NCBI GenBank assembly: GCA_022495005.1 | Contig: JAGYXB010001072.1 | Location: forward strand, 682,001 to 746,000 | Source: Rhyacophila brunnea | Taxonomy: Eukaryota; Arthropoda; Insecta; Trichoptera; Rhyacophilidae | Direction of reading: 5' to 3' | Length of the DNA stretch: 64,000 bases | In this document: positions 45,644 through 57,577 of the stretch, piece after piece | Layout of the letters: each line of letters begins with the position of its first letter | Numbering within the stretch: position 1 is the first letter of the stretch | Made by a program: the position numbers and the translations under genes | The notes under the pieces: model-generated | What the model saw: the letters and a program-made list of their open reading frames with translations, nothing else | Database searches by the model: none | Told to the model about the DNA's origin: nothing

Positions 45644-47108
45644 CCCTACACTGCATAGTGATGCCATTTGGCATCATGATATTTTAATGCAAATATTACT
45701 ACCCCATCTACGAATTCGTTTTTGAAATGTTTTACTATGTTTCATTAGTAAATATACTAAGTAATTAGTAGTACAGTTAATTAGCAGATGTCTCCAAATC
45801 AGTGGCGCACCCAGGATTTAATATTTGGGGGGCCCAAGGAAGAGAATGTAAATTAGTCTCATAGGCTCTTTTTCTTCTCCTCGTTTATCGGTCTTTTGTC
45901 TATTACCTACACCATGGTCCCCACATCCTGAAACGGGCCCTCAGACTAGGATTGGCGGCCCCCCTACCTACCGCTAAGATTAAAGGCAGTGTGAAACACT
46001 ACATTAACGTTTTTCAAATTGTGTTTTAGTTCAAATTAAGGGTACTTATACAGTGAATTATTGGCGATTTTTAATACATCTACTTTAATAATGAAGCTGT
46101 CGAGTATCGACACATAATAGTCAAAAAATATATTGCACAATTATATAAGTAATTGAAAATGTTCATGACCGTGAAGTATAATGGAGCTAATTTATGGTGT
46201 GTGTTTATCTCACTTATCTCGTCAACCCGACACGCCGGGCCCCCCACAGCCCCGGCCCCCAGGCTAGAGGCTTGTCAGCCCTCCCCAGCCATGACCTACA
46301 CCACTCCGGAATTCGGGTAAACACCGAGAATTTTTTGACAGTTCCATTAAGGATTGGGTTTTTAAAAAACCTGAGATTAGTGTTGTCTTAGAAATTAAAA
46401 TCTAAGAAATTTTTCTAAAAGGGGTGCTGGAGAATTACAAATCATTTTTTGCCGTGTTTTTAGGCCCCAAGGTATAGTTTATTGGCTTTAAATTTCAATG
46501 TTTAAAATCATTCTGATAATTTTCATGTTTGGGGGGTGCCAGGGCCCCTTGGCCCACCCCCTGGGTGCGCCACTGCTCCAAATTAATACAAAACTTCAAA
46601 TAAACTCTGACGGAAGTGAAAACGGTTGAACCTGTTTCAAATATGCTTTTTAGTCAAAGAGAGTCCATTCAAGAACATAAAAAAAATAGTTCTTGATACA
46701 TTCAGGTATGTACTTTATGATTCTATTATCATTTTAATGCTGAATATCAAATACATAGAAATAATTCGAAAAATGTTTGTGATGCCATTTGGCATCATCA
46801 TGCATTGATATACTGCTTTTTGCGTGTACTTCAGTAATGATTTGGTTCTCAATTTCTAATTTCTTTACCAGAATGAATTTCAGAAAACGAGCATTGAATG
46901 ACAAGGAGAAGATAAAATAAAAACTGTTTTAAAATTTTTCATATCTTTAAAAAAAATGTACTTCACCTTATTGCATGGAGATGCCATTTGGCATCATATT
47001 GTTTATTTGAATAAAAAAATAGAAAAAGTTAATATTTTTTAAAATATTTTTCCCATTCACAACACATATATTTTTTTCGTTATAAAAGAAAATGTCATGC
47101 AGTGTAGG
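45644..47108. mobile_element. TTAA-type element with repeated palindromes, split by a hAT element
   Basis: The left end TTAA + 'ccctacactgcat' pairs with the right end 'atgcagtgtagg' followed by ATAA (one change from TTAA). CCCT starts next to TTAA are characteristic of piggyBac-type elements. Inside, GATGCCATTTGGCATC occurs three times, at 45660-45675, 46781-46796 and 46980-46995. No transposase is seen. Without the nested hAT insertion the element is about 0.7 kb. Confidence 0.65.
45800..46575. mobile_element. hAT-type element nested in 45644-47108, perfect 8-bp duplication
   Basis: The ends 'cagtggcgcacccagg' and 'cctgggtgcgccactg' are exact inverted partners, flanked by CTCCAAAT at 45792-45799 and 46576-46583. 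It has GC-rich inner blocks near each end ('ggggggccc', 'gggccccttggcccaccccc') and a GC-rich stretch at 46225-46320. No transposase frame is recognised. Confidence 0.9.
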
Positions 47109-47700
47109 ATAAAAATCATGAAAGTTATTTGCCAAATATTGAATTAATATTCTGTTTTAGATAAATGTATGTTAAAGATCTACCATCGTAAGTTGGCAGC
47201 CGGTCGAATTTGAAACTAAAATTGTCTATCGAGGATAAATTTGTTACAAATGCCATTTAATTTTACAACATGTTTCTCGAATTATGGATTGCATAATATT
47301 TGTACAGAAATCAACTACCAATAAAAAATTATAAATTACCATTTTTTTGTTAGTTATGGTAATATTCTCAATGTCATACTAGCGCCCTCGCTGAAATGCC
47401 AATTTATGATGGTAGATCTATAGTACCTATTTAGTTTACAGGAAATACGATTAAAAATAAATAAATTCAAATAAACTGTATAGTAGGTACATATATCAGT
47501 GGCGAGGGGTGGAGGTAGGTTGTTAATTCATAATAAATAGTGCACATTAAACTTTAACAGTAATACTTATTTGTTTTCATTGACATAAGAATAGATAATT
47601 TGCAGATAGTGCTAGTTAGTTTTTAAATTCAATTAAACTCTACCTAACCAACCCATACTTATATAAAGTATGCTATGTATGACAAAACACAGCATAGTGC
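47109..47700. other. No feature recognised
   Basis: AT-rich sequence. Confidence 0.4.
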
Positions 47701-47714
47701 ACTTTTTCAGTCCA

Positions 47715-48493
47715 ACTATAATAAAATTGAAGTAGGGAGTAAAATGATATTGACGCGCGTGTTTGAACATGTACCGTTTAAAAAAAAATAAAAAAAAACT
47801 CGGCTAGGTACATGTTCAAACATGCGCGTTAACATAATTTTACTCCATACTTAAATTATAGTTTGTCAATTTATGGCTACGGCCGTATGTTGTAGAATAA
47901 CCACTAGGGAATGACAAAAGAAATGGCGTATTTCAAAAAAACACTACCTTATTCTTAGGTTAATAATTATTATAAAGCAATCATTATTCATAAGATGTTT
48001 ATCACACTTGAATGGTCAAATACATAGCTTATAATAAGTATCTTTAGAATCATCTTCAAATGTGTTAATCTTGCCGATTTTTTGAATAATAAAATGCCTA
48101 ATTCTTGTCAAATTTGGGATCACAGATTATCAATATAATTTTTTATCGTGAATATTTTACAAAAATTATCTCGTAATAAATTATACTAATGGTTTCATAA
48201 ATGCGTTTAAAAATTAATAAACGTAAAAAAATTTAACACCACTGCACAGTTATGTACCGAAATATGACTATATTCTAAAACATTAGAGCGAGAGGTTTAA
48301 AAGAATACTATTTTATGTAACAAAACTACTTTATGCAGTCATCAAATGTTTAAAATAACTATAAAGGATTATAATATTAACAACATTACAATATTATATA
48401 AATAGATTATCTACAACGTTTAAGGAGTGTCCAGGATCATGGTTTGAAAATACAATAAAAACTCAATTTTGACCTTCGACGAGCATGTCCCCC
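47715..48493 (+). mobile_element. Sister copy of the 59901-61887 element, without the hAT insertion
   Basis: From about 47810 to 48493 it parallels 60150-60233 joined directly to 61284-61887. At 47877-47890 it reads 'ggctacggccgtatgttgta' without interruption, the empty version of the hAT insertion site. Its left end differs: instead of the long inverted arm, an inverted copy of local sequence is present ('actataataaaattgaagta' against 'tacttaaattatagt', around 'gaacatgtacc' and 'ggtacatgttc'). Confidence 0.75.
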
Positions 48494-48499
48494 CTAATG

Positions 48500-49440
48500 T
48501 GTTCAAAATGATTGGGTGACTATGTACAACGAAATAATGACCTAACCTAAATAGATTTCACAAAAGATAATGTTTCATTTTTCTCCTGGCTGTTCTGTTT
48601 TGTCCGGTTACCAACATAATATACATAACGCATCAACTCAGACAATATGTGAAGGCCATAAGCACAACAGGTTTGAGGGGCCCGTAAATAATAATTATAC
48701 ATATGCTATAAACCACCAATAAATGTCAAAAACACTGCAATAGCGAAATTACCAAGATTTTCCACCCTCTGTTGAATTGTTTTGTGTTTCGATTGATTGT
48801 TTTACGTTTAGAATGTGAAAAATAAGTGTGATATTATTAAGTGATTCATACTTTCTGATAAATCGAGCACTGTATCTGCTTTAGATACAACCGCCACTGA
48901 GTATGATTATGCATAGTACCCTAAGCTGTAATTATAAAATGGCATGCCTGCGATTCAAAAATCAATTCAAAGAAATGGGGTACCTAATCGGTAAGTGTGG
49001 AATACACCACGGGGGTGTTAATTTATAGACAAACTTTTTTTTTCATCCCTATAACAAGCAAATAATATAGAAATAGGTATTCTTTAATTTTTTGAACTTT
49101 ATTCTCTTATTACCAGCTATTTATAACTTCATATGTTTATTATGTTAAATTAATAATATATATATTTGAAGGTGATCCCTCAGTTTAATAACTGTCAATA
49201 GAAGTTGTTCTCAGAATAACAATAATACATTGTTGTATAAAGTGCAGAACAATCAGAATTAACGCATTTTATTCTTTGACCACATCCGTTTCTAACAATC
49301 TGTTCTCGAAACAGAGTATATGTACGGTTGCTGTGTGTCTCGGTTAGTTGGTAGTTAGGTTAGTTAGCACCATCAAAATACATGCATTGACTAGAACTAG
49401 ACGGTAAGTATTTGATTTTAATCAAGTACAGTAAGCCTCA
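48500..49440. other. No feature recognised
   Basis: AT-rich sequence; no gene or second copy noticed. Confidence 0.4.
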
Positions 49441-49560
49441 AATATTTCGCATTGAGTTCAATGCTACTCCAACCATTATCAGTCGGATAGCGAGCTCTAT
49501 TTGAAAAGTCCCATCTTCCGTGATATTCACCGAAGTGAACTATGAAGTCGCTATCTCGTC
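49440..49560 (-). pseudogene. Decayed LINE fragment
   Basis: 'attgagttcaatgctactcc', 'ggatagcgagctct' and 'ccatcttccgtgatat' match 63840-63925, the antisense LINE ORF2 region. Only about 100 bp is left. Confidence 0.6.
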
Positions 49561-49889
49561 TGACTCAATCGATAAACTCAAACCATTATGTAGCAGTGTC
49601 ATCATTTTTGATACAGCATTCACAATTCTCAGAGAGAAAATAGTAATTTAACTACGCGGAATAAAAAGGTTACGCATCCCTGACCGAATTTAATGAAACG
49701 TGAATATAATTGGGAGAGATATTAATTATTCTGACGTCTTATATTTCAAATTCGTCAACATCGAATATCGTTAAATCACTGATCTGAGTATAATATTTAG
49801 TAGGAAAGAAGCAGTGATCTCAATAATTCGTCTTATTGTTTGTGTCACCTGGAACATCTTTAGAAGATCTTTCAGCAGCATACATAAAC

Positions 49890-49992
49890 AAAACTGAATC
49901 AAACAAATCAAACCGGACGATCCAAAACCGTCAGAAACCTATTGATATTACAGATTTTTGCGGGAACGCGATTCCGACAACTAATTAGTGCT
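49890..49992 (-). repeat. Decayed antisense copy of the 5486-5600 repeat
   Basis: 'gaatcaaacaaatcaaac' and 'gcgattccgacaactaatta' are complements of blocks in 5486-5600 and 23101-23220. Confidence 0.5.
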
Positions 49993-50135
49993 ACAAGTAC
50001 ACATATTGTTTTTCAATTTGTGTGTGTCACGGTATGGACCTAATAGGTTGAGCAAGTGGCTGACATCCATTTTGAGTAAAAACAAAATCTGTCAATACAA
50101 ACCTCCACTCGGGATCAGGATCAGACATGGAAAAA
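49993..50135 (+). repeat. 5'-truncated SINE
   Basis: Starts in the SINE body ('aagtacacatattgtttttc') and carries 'ggtatggacctaataggttg' and 'acaaacctccactc'. The tRNA head is absent. Confidence 0.75.
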
Positions 50136-50136
50136 T

Positions 50137-50450
50137 AAATATTTGTCGAAATTTATTAAGAGCGTACCTAAGTGAAACGGCAAATAATTTTCAACTATAG
50201 GTGCGACGAAATTTTGGACTGGCTGCCAATCGGAGACCGAAAGTCTAGCTGTGAACACGTCAATTTGTTTTGTGATGGCGTCGGGGGAATTAATTCTTAA
50301 ATCGTGTAAAGATGACTAAAAACGTTACCCATTCATTTACTTGAAAAAGAAAACATGTGAATGAATATATTATTATTATTACAAATAGAATAATAAACAT
50401 AACACTAAATGGACGCATATTGAATTTTTATGACAAATTATGTTTTGTTC
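50137..50450 (-). repeat. Dispersed ~300-bp repeat, copy 2 (inverse of 3822-4132)
   Basis: Reverse complement of copy 1; here it follows directly on a SINE tail. Confidence 0.7.
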
Positions 50451-50639
50451 TGCGCTCGTCGTTTGCACGTTTTTTGCATCGCGCAGTTACAATCGTTTTA
50501 GACCGTGCCCCAGCTGGAGTATAGCCTTAAGTGGTTTGGGTAACCGGAAGACTATAAGAATACTGAACTGTTTATCATCTGTCATCGACACACTTGTCCA
50601 GCGCCGATACGTCACTGTCATGGGGGCACTCGAGTAAGC

Positions 50640-51475
50640 TGGCAAGCGGCCATTTTTTCTATAAAGCAATCTTGTTTGTGATTTATTATCAGATTTAGGT
50701 GACAAATGTTTATTTGGCCATAATCATTTTTGAACTTGACACCGATTACGACTCTATTTGTGTATGTTTGACTGACATTTATTACGATTTATTGAGAGCC
50801 AACGTTAATACCTTAAAAATAAAACATAATTTTTACTTATTTAATAAAAGGGAATTAAGGCGAATTCTTTGCCTCAATTTACGATCAAATGTGACTTCAA
50901 CGCCATCTAAAGGCATCTAAAGGCATCTACAGGCATCTACCATGAATTTCTAAAAATGTGTTACTAAAAACTTTCGTCGATCGCAACCAGATGGCAATAA
51001 AATATAAAATAAAATATTGTGTGTCGCCACATATTAAAAATCATAAGCTTGATAAAAATGCATTTAAATTTATTATATATTTACTTACCTATGTAAAAAT
51101 ATTTACAATTCATATTTTCCCCATAAAATATTTACAATTCTAACATGTCTTATTTGATTTGATTTAAAGTGTTTATGATTTTTACATTTTGTTTACCGTA
51201 GTTTTTTTTACAGTGGCAATACAAGGGTATCCTGTCCAGTCAATGAACCAGATTTTTTTACGTTGTCAATACGAATTAATATAAATATTTTTCTACAGTA
51301 AAATTCATATAAAGTAGTAAATGAACATTTAAGTACAAATGTTTATAAGATTGAGTTTAATCTTGTACAATTGACAATTACATCGAATTTCTACTAGAGG
51401 TGGAATAAAAGAATGATATGAAATGAATAGCAAAACAAATGCCATTCGAATTATTATTAAACAAAATAAGGAATA
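50640..51475. other. No gene recognised
   Basis: AT-rich. A short tandem run of 'aggcatctaa/c' (about four units) lies at 50909-50940. Confidence 0.5.
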
Positions 51476-51477
51476 TA

Positions 51478-51845
51478 CAGTTGTACTTGGTTATTACTAG
51501 GAAGGTTGGACCGGCTGAATGTGCTCGTTATAAGCGGTACTCGTTATATCAGAGAATAGGTATTTTTATTGTCGGCGAAAACAACAATTAGACACTTAAC
51601 TAGTGTCATAAACGTAATCTGTCCCCGGCGGCATCCTGTCTGATCGGATTTTATTGCTTAGGGTCGAAATGTCTTTAAACGATCAACACATTACCAGTAT
51701 TTTAGCTCGGTATATCCGATAAGTATCTCGTTATAACAGTGAATAAAAATGTACGGAGAAAATCATATACCAAATGTCAACGACTGTTTCCTCATTACAT
51801 CCGAGATCTCGCTATGTCCGAGATTGTAATAACCGAGTTCGACTG
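51478..51845. mobile_element. pogo/Tigger-like 368-bp non-autonomous element
   Basis: TA at 51476-51477 and 51846-51847 flanks the ends 'cagttgtacttggttattac' and 'gtaataaccgagttcgactg', which are inverted partners with two mismatches. Near each end are 'ctcgttata' motifs. TA duplications and CAGT...ACTG ends with GGTTAT/CGTTATA motifs fit the pogo/Tigger group of Tc1-mariner elements. No transposase is present. Confidence 0.7.
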
Positions 51846-51902
51846 TAGTTATAATTATGACAATGTCGATATTATATAGACATCCCAATTCATTTCGTTT
51901 CA

Positions 51903-51962
51903 ACCATGTCCGATCCTAATGGGTTCATATGGGCCTCCACAGAGTGGACGGTTTGTATTAAC
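51903..51962 (-). repeat. SINE tail fragment, antisense
   Basis: 'aaccatgtccgatcctaatg' then 'gggcctccacagagtgga' and 'gtttgtattaac'; only the 3' end of the SINE is present. Confidence 0.7.
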
Positions 51963-52903
51963 TAACTAACTATATCTGAGATAAGAATAAAGTAAGACAC
52001 GCAACGAATTGAATAAAAAAGAAGTTGGAGGTAAGAAAAAACGTAAATAAACATGCGAACAAATCTTGATAAGCAAACCCAAGGAAAATATAAATGACAA
52101 ATTAAAAAAAAAATTGTAAAACGTAAGAAAAAAATTTAGAATTTGAAGTAAGTGCACCACTGATTACATAATATTCTAAGAAAAAGACAGAACGTTATTT
52201 CTTTGAAAAAATCTAATGTCGATTTTAAAGAACAGTGCAAGATAAAATAAAAGATAGTTTTATTTATTTTACCTATAAATGTGTAAGTGAAATGGATTTG
52301 GAGATATAAAAAGAAACCTTATTGGCCCAGTGGTTTCTAGGTGTGGACTTTTGTAATTCCCTGAAGATCTCGAATAAATAATTAAAAATTATCAACACCT
52401 ATACCATATTCCTAGGTATCTACTATGATTGAAAAGTAGATCTTAATTTTTTGTATTTATGATTGCTTCATAAAAAAACAATATTTACGACTTTATGATG
52501 TAGCAGATAAATGAGCAACTAAATAGTGATCCAAATATTATGAAAAGTTCAACTATCAAAGCATCACGGCATAAAATTAGTAATACCACGGTTATACACA
52601 ATTTATTGTACCTACCTATTGTTATAATTTTCTTAGTTCATTTAATCGTTTTTAATTTAATTTATTTTCAAATTCACCTCTTATGTGTTCATTCACTGAA
52701 TTGTTTACCTTATATTTTATGGAGACTAATAATAACTTCTATTTTCTACATACTAAATTATCAACCTCCACTTTTTGACAGGACGGCATACAGTTATATA
52801 GGCACGTAGATAATAATTTTAAGGCCGTAGACAGGAATGAACGTTTGATGGCCCAAATATAATACAATAGTATGTATGTAATTAAAGTTAGGGTACAGGT
52901 CGG
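51963..52903. other. No feature recognised
   Basis: Very AT-rich sequence with leucine/phenylalanine-rich chance frames. Confidence 0.45.
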
Positions 52904-53058
52904 TTATCCTGGATACAGCGGCAAAGACATTTTGAAAATAGCCTATATACTGGATTATTTGTTAGGATTACCTAATCTAACTTAAACTAACCCAAACTAA
53001 CAAATAATCCAGTATATCGGCTATTTTCAAAATGTGTTTGCCGCTGTATCCAGGATAA
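52904..53058. mobile_element. 155-bp foldback with ~62-bp arms
   Basis: The left arm 'ttatcctggatacagcggca' and the right arm 'tgccgctgtatccaggataa' are exact partners at their outer ends. The match continues through 'attttgaaaatagc' and 'aataatccagtatat' with few mismatches. The loop of about 30 bases consists of 'taacctaac'-like units. The central block is shared with the repeats at 26440 and 39935. Confidence 0.85.
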
Positions 53059-53059
53059 A

Positions 53060-54755
53060 CATATAGAACAAAAGTTAGTGAAGTGGAAGTTTGTCGAGGC
53101 TGTTTTGATCGGGTTAATTTGTCTTTGAATAATATTGTGACTAGAAATTTTAACAATTCTTATTATTTTTAACATTGTATATTGTTCATAATTTTCGCGA
53201 CTACCACGTGAATAGACGATTTTTTTTTACTTATAACATTTTAAACACTTAACATAAATATGGATAAATTGTACAGTTACTAGACAAAGATTAAATTTGA
53301 TGTGTGTCAGAAGTATCTTAGGCATTTTCGCTCGTATGCTTTCTTTATATTATTATGAAACTATATTTATTTTAAAATCGCTTTATAAAAGGTAGGTACG
53401 TCAAAACAGTAATAAATATCTGAAATAATTACACAACACTATTTCAGAAAGTGGAGGTTGATATATGTAGTCCATTGACATATGCTCCAATATCGCAAAC
53501 AAAAATTATTGACAGCAGAATTAACACAGTTTTTGTCTTCGTACCTGGCGAACCTTTATTTTCAATGTATGTGTGTGTGTATGTATTTTTTAATCTATGC
53601 AAGTGCTGTTTCAAAAATAGTTCGATTTATTTCCGCGTTAGCAGCATATGTCGATAAAGTCTTGTCAAATATTCATTTTATTTACAATCGATTCGTTAAT
53701 ATACAAAAATACAAGATTAAATTTAAATAACTAGCCTAAAAATTATTAAATAATATTTTTAATAGAAACGCTAACGTTTTTGCGATAAATTACGTCTGAA
53801 CCGAGATGTTTCGATTTTAATTGCATGCTTTCTAACCTCCAAATCGATGTTTTTTAAATTTGAAAAAAAAGATATAAGGATATAATAAATTCCAATAAAC
53901 GTTTAGCGTTTCCCTAGGTAATAGATTTACGTACATTTTTATCGTAATTTTGATAATAAATCTTATGTCATTCATTCTTACCACCCGATAGAAATGTACC
54001 GAATTTGACACGTATTTTTGGTATATAGAACTCCACGATACATCTTAATTTTTTATTTTATTTTTCTCATTACTTTTGAATATATATTTACCGATTAATA
54101 AACTTTTCTAGCTATTTTTCGATAACAACTTTACCTAGAGACATCACCTTAACTCAAAACAGCCAAAAACATAGTTCCAACTGTTTGCGTAGGAGACATC
54201 CATTAAATAAAACCATCATATTTTAATGTTTCAATTATTTTATTTTTCAACGAAGATTAAATATTACAATACAAAAAATCAACATTCATTGTGATGTAAA
54301 TCATTTATCAATAATATTATTATGTAGTAGGTACCTAAATAATAAATGATAATGCATTTTATATTTTATTGAACAATGGCAATATTTTTTCATTTAAAAT
54401 TAATAGATAATATATAATATATATATATATATATTTGCAATAATACAGTATTGTTTGCATTGGAAAAAAATATAATTTAGTATTCACTTGTAGGTAGTGT
54501 TTTAGCTAACAAAAATAATAAATAATATGCGGTAAATTTCCATAACTAGCAATTTCATGGAAAAAAAACATTTTAGACTAGAAAACACTACTTTCTCAGT
54601 TTTGAGAATAATAATATCATATTAACTAGTAAATTAGTAGCATTCCAAAATAAGATCCTAATAAAAGTATATACCAAAATATTATGAGATTGTGTTTTAC
54701 GTAGTATATTTTATTTTAATATTAATACTAAAGGTACTTGATGGAATTCGAATTT
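53060..54755. other. No gene recognised; (TA)n tract
   Basis: AT-rich, with a (TA)n run at about 54410-54435. Confidence 0.5.
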
Positions 54756-54915
54756 AAATTCTAATGGATTTAAGTTTTGTACTATTCCATTTGACAGTGT
54801 CAGTGTCAGTGTGTATATTTACCTTTTGGTGAGTTCACATAGTGTCTAAAGATGCCAAAAGGCGTAAAGTAAACCATGTCACAAAAAACTACTCAAATGG
54901 AATCCATTAGAATTT
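54756..54915. mobile_element. 160-bp element with perfect 15-bp inverted ends
   Basis: AAATTCTAATGGATT at 54756-54770 and its exact complement at 54901-54915. Just inside, 'ccatttga' and 'tcaaatgg' are further partners. A (cagtgt)n-like stretch is in the middle. The left half recurs at 25655-25765. Confidence 0.75.
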
Positions 54916-57245
54916 ATTTTATTTTAGTTTAAATCGTATGGGGAAAGACTATTTGTTTAGTTACACTATTTTCCACAAGCGTAGCATTTTTCAGCAAATA
55001 GAATACACGCTGTACGTTTGTTTAATACCTTCCGCTCACAGAGATAGGTACTCAAAAAGTGATTGAACTGATACATGTTTACTCTTTAATAATTGAAATC
55101 ATATTCTGACGTGGTTTTTCTTCACTTCTGCCACAAATTTTATATTTAAAAATTGTTCACTCACTTTTCAATGTGTTGTTTTTATATTTCAGTACAGTGT
55201 TGTCATATCTAATAATATTTTGGTGAGAGAAAAAGGAAATCTGATTTTTCATCGATTCTACTAATATTCACATTCATATAACATGTTGAAATACATTATA
55301 GATGCCGTGAGAGCTGCTGGATATTTTTGATAGAAAAATTAGGCGGTTTATTAGATTTAGATTCGGCTTAGATAGATTTCGCATTTAGATGAACAACTTT
55401 TCGGGAACAGAATTTTTCTTTAAACGAGAGTTATCATATTAATAAATTGCGGTGCGGCTTTATCGGCAGATATCCGACTGCGAGATGAAACGATTGCTAA
55501 AATGTTTTTATGGCACTCTTTTATAATTATTTATTTACTTAATTTAATTGTAATGTTTCGTCAAAAACACATGTGTGAGTTTTATATTTCAGCAGCAAGA
55601 ATAAACAGGCTGATGTGTTTTTCAGCACCCGCTAAAGCAGTTGTAAACAGAAATCATATCAGAATATAATATGAGCATTTGGAAAATACATACACAGTCG
55701 TAATTATTGTTTGTTAGAAATGGAAATAAGAAATACGACGGCGGGCATATAAAGAAAAGAGACGCTGACGATAAAATAAAACATTTAATATTCTAAATAA
55801 GTATTTGTTTATATGCTATTTACAATACAATATTAATTTTAAGAGAGAGCTATAAATGAAGATTCTTTATTGATAAATACTTGTAGGAGTGATGTAGTGT
55901 AGTCGGTTTAGTACTTTTGTACTTTTTTCGACACAATAATAAAATTATGGACAATTTAAAAGCACTCTTTCTGATATGATATAATATATTATAAGATACC
56001 CTTACGGTAAATATTTATTAGGAGATATTTTTTAGGAGCATAAGCACAGAAGTACACAAAAAATTGACATAGAAAAAAATATTATTTCTCTAGTGATTAT
56101 TTTCATCGGGTTCACTAGAATTTTCTTTTCTAGCAAAGGTACGTGAAGATAGAAGATAGGAGATACATAAATCATCAAATTCATAACTTTTCTATAGTAC
56201 ACACAGCATAATAGATATTTTCTATTTTTTTTTGTTTCTAGAAAAAAAATAAGGTGAAGCAGCAGTTTAGTAATTAATATCCAACAATTAATATACAAAG
56301 TCTTATTCATAGGAGAAGATATTATGATATGTCAATTTCCAAAAACTGATCCAGTGCACCTAAGGATAAAATCTAACAAAAAATACATTATAAATGTAAT
56401 AAAATATATTATGTAATTTGACACAGTATGTCTCAATCTATAACTTCCAATTCCTGTCAAAAACGATTTTTGTTTTAAACTTAATGACTCAAAGAAAGCA
56501 ATAAATAAAAATATATAAACCTTAATAAACATATTTTTTGCTTATTTACTGTAATTAAAATATTGTCAGCTAATAAAAATTAAATTTTTATTTGAAAAAA
56601 AAATATTTTGGGAAAAAAACCTAGGTAACGTTAAAACCAATCATTTACTTTAATTTCTTTTATTGCGTTAACTGTCAATTCATGTGCGGAACTGCATTGT
56701 ATTATTGATTAATTTAATAAAACGCAAAATTTTTTAGTACTTATTCCACTTTTAATAAATAAAAATATCCCTCTCATGCGGACGTAACCGGTCCAGATTT
56801 ATTTCCCAAGTACTTCCTTTTCCCTCCACCACCCGCCACGTCTCCACACTTGTTATTCAGGCGTATACCATGGCGTAACGAACGATAGGCGCTGTTCAAA
56901 TTTGTGCCTAAAGTGTCCCAGGAGTACTTCCCAAGACCTTGGTTGGCGTGCACTGGAGTGTGCGTGATCCCTACTTCCATATAATGTATTACGGTCAATT
57001 CTCGATTTCCTAAGTACTAAAAAAAATTGCATTTTATTAAATTAATCAATAATACCGATAATTTAAGGTCAGAACTCGGAAATATGGAAATTTTGAATTG
57101 CATACATACCTATATAGGTGTCTATAATATTATATTGAACATTAAAATTGGAACCCTAAAATATTATTATGTACATACGTTCGTCAGTCGCAATTTTTTA
57201 TATTTGTCGACTGACTTTAAATATTGTTTTCTAATAATTAAAATG
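54916..57245. other. No gene recognised
   Basis: Mostly AT-rich. 56765-56960 is GC-richer and has a 74-codon minus-strand frame without known similarity. Confidence 0.4.
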
Positions 57246-57577
57246 TGTTTTTATTTATTATAACAGGAACAGGAAAAGACACATACAAAAGGATAAGGGA
57301 ATATTTGCAGGAGCAAGAATGTGCGACCTTATATTGTTGGACAAACAGATGAAATGATATATCGCTGGACCAATTCTGTCATTCAGCGGTAGCCGGGAGG
57401 TACAAAACGGCCAAAGAGGCGTCCGGGTCCGATGCTGTCACAAAATAACACCGACTATAGAAAAGTTTAGAAACGGACGATTCATTTAAAAAAAAAGGTA
57501 TTCAACAATAAATCGGATGGGGTTACAGTGAAATAATAACGTATGGGAAGCGCTGCGACCACCGTAATATAATTCGC
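57246..57577 (-). other. NTAN1: Probable 3' UTR of NTAN1 with AATAAA signal
   Basis: Directly follows the NTAN1 stop on the minus strand. A minus-strand AATAAA lies at about 57250-57257, about 320 bases after the stop, a plausible polyadenylation signal. Confidence 0.45.
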
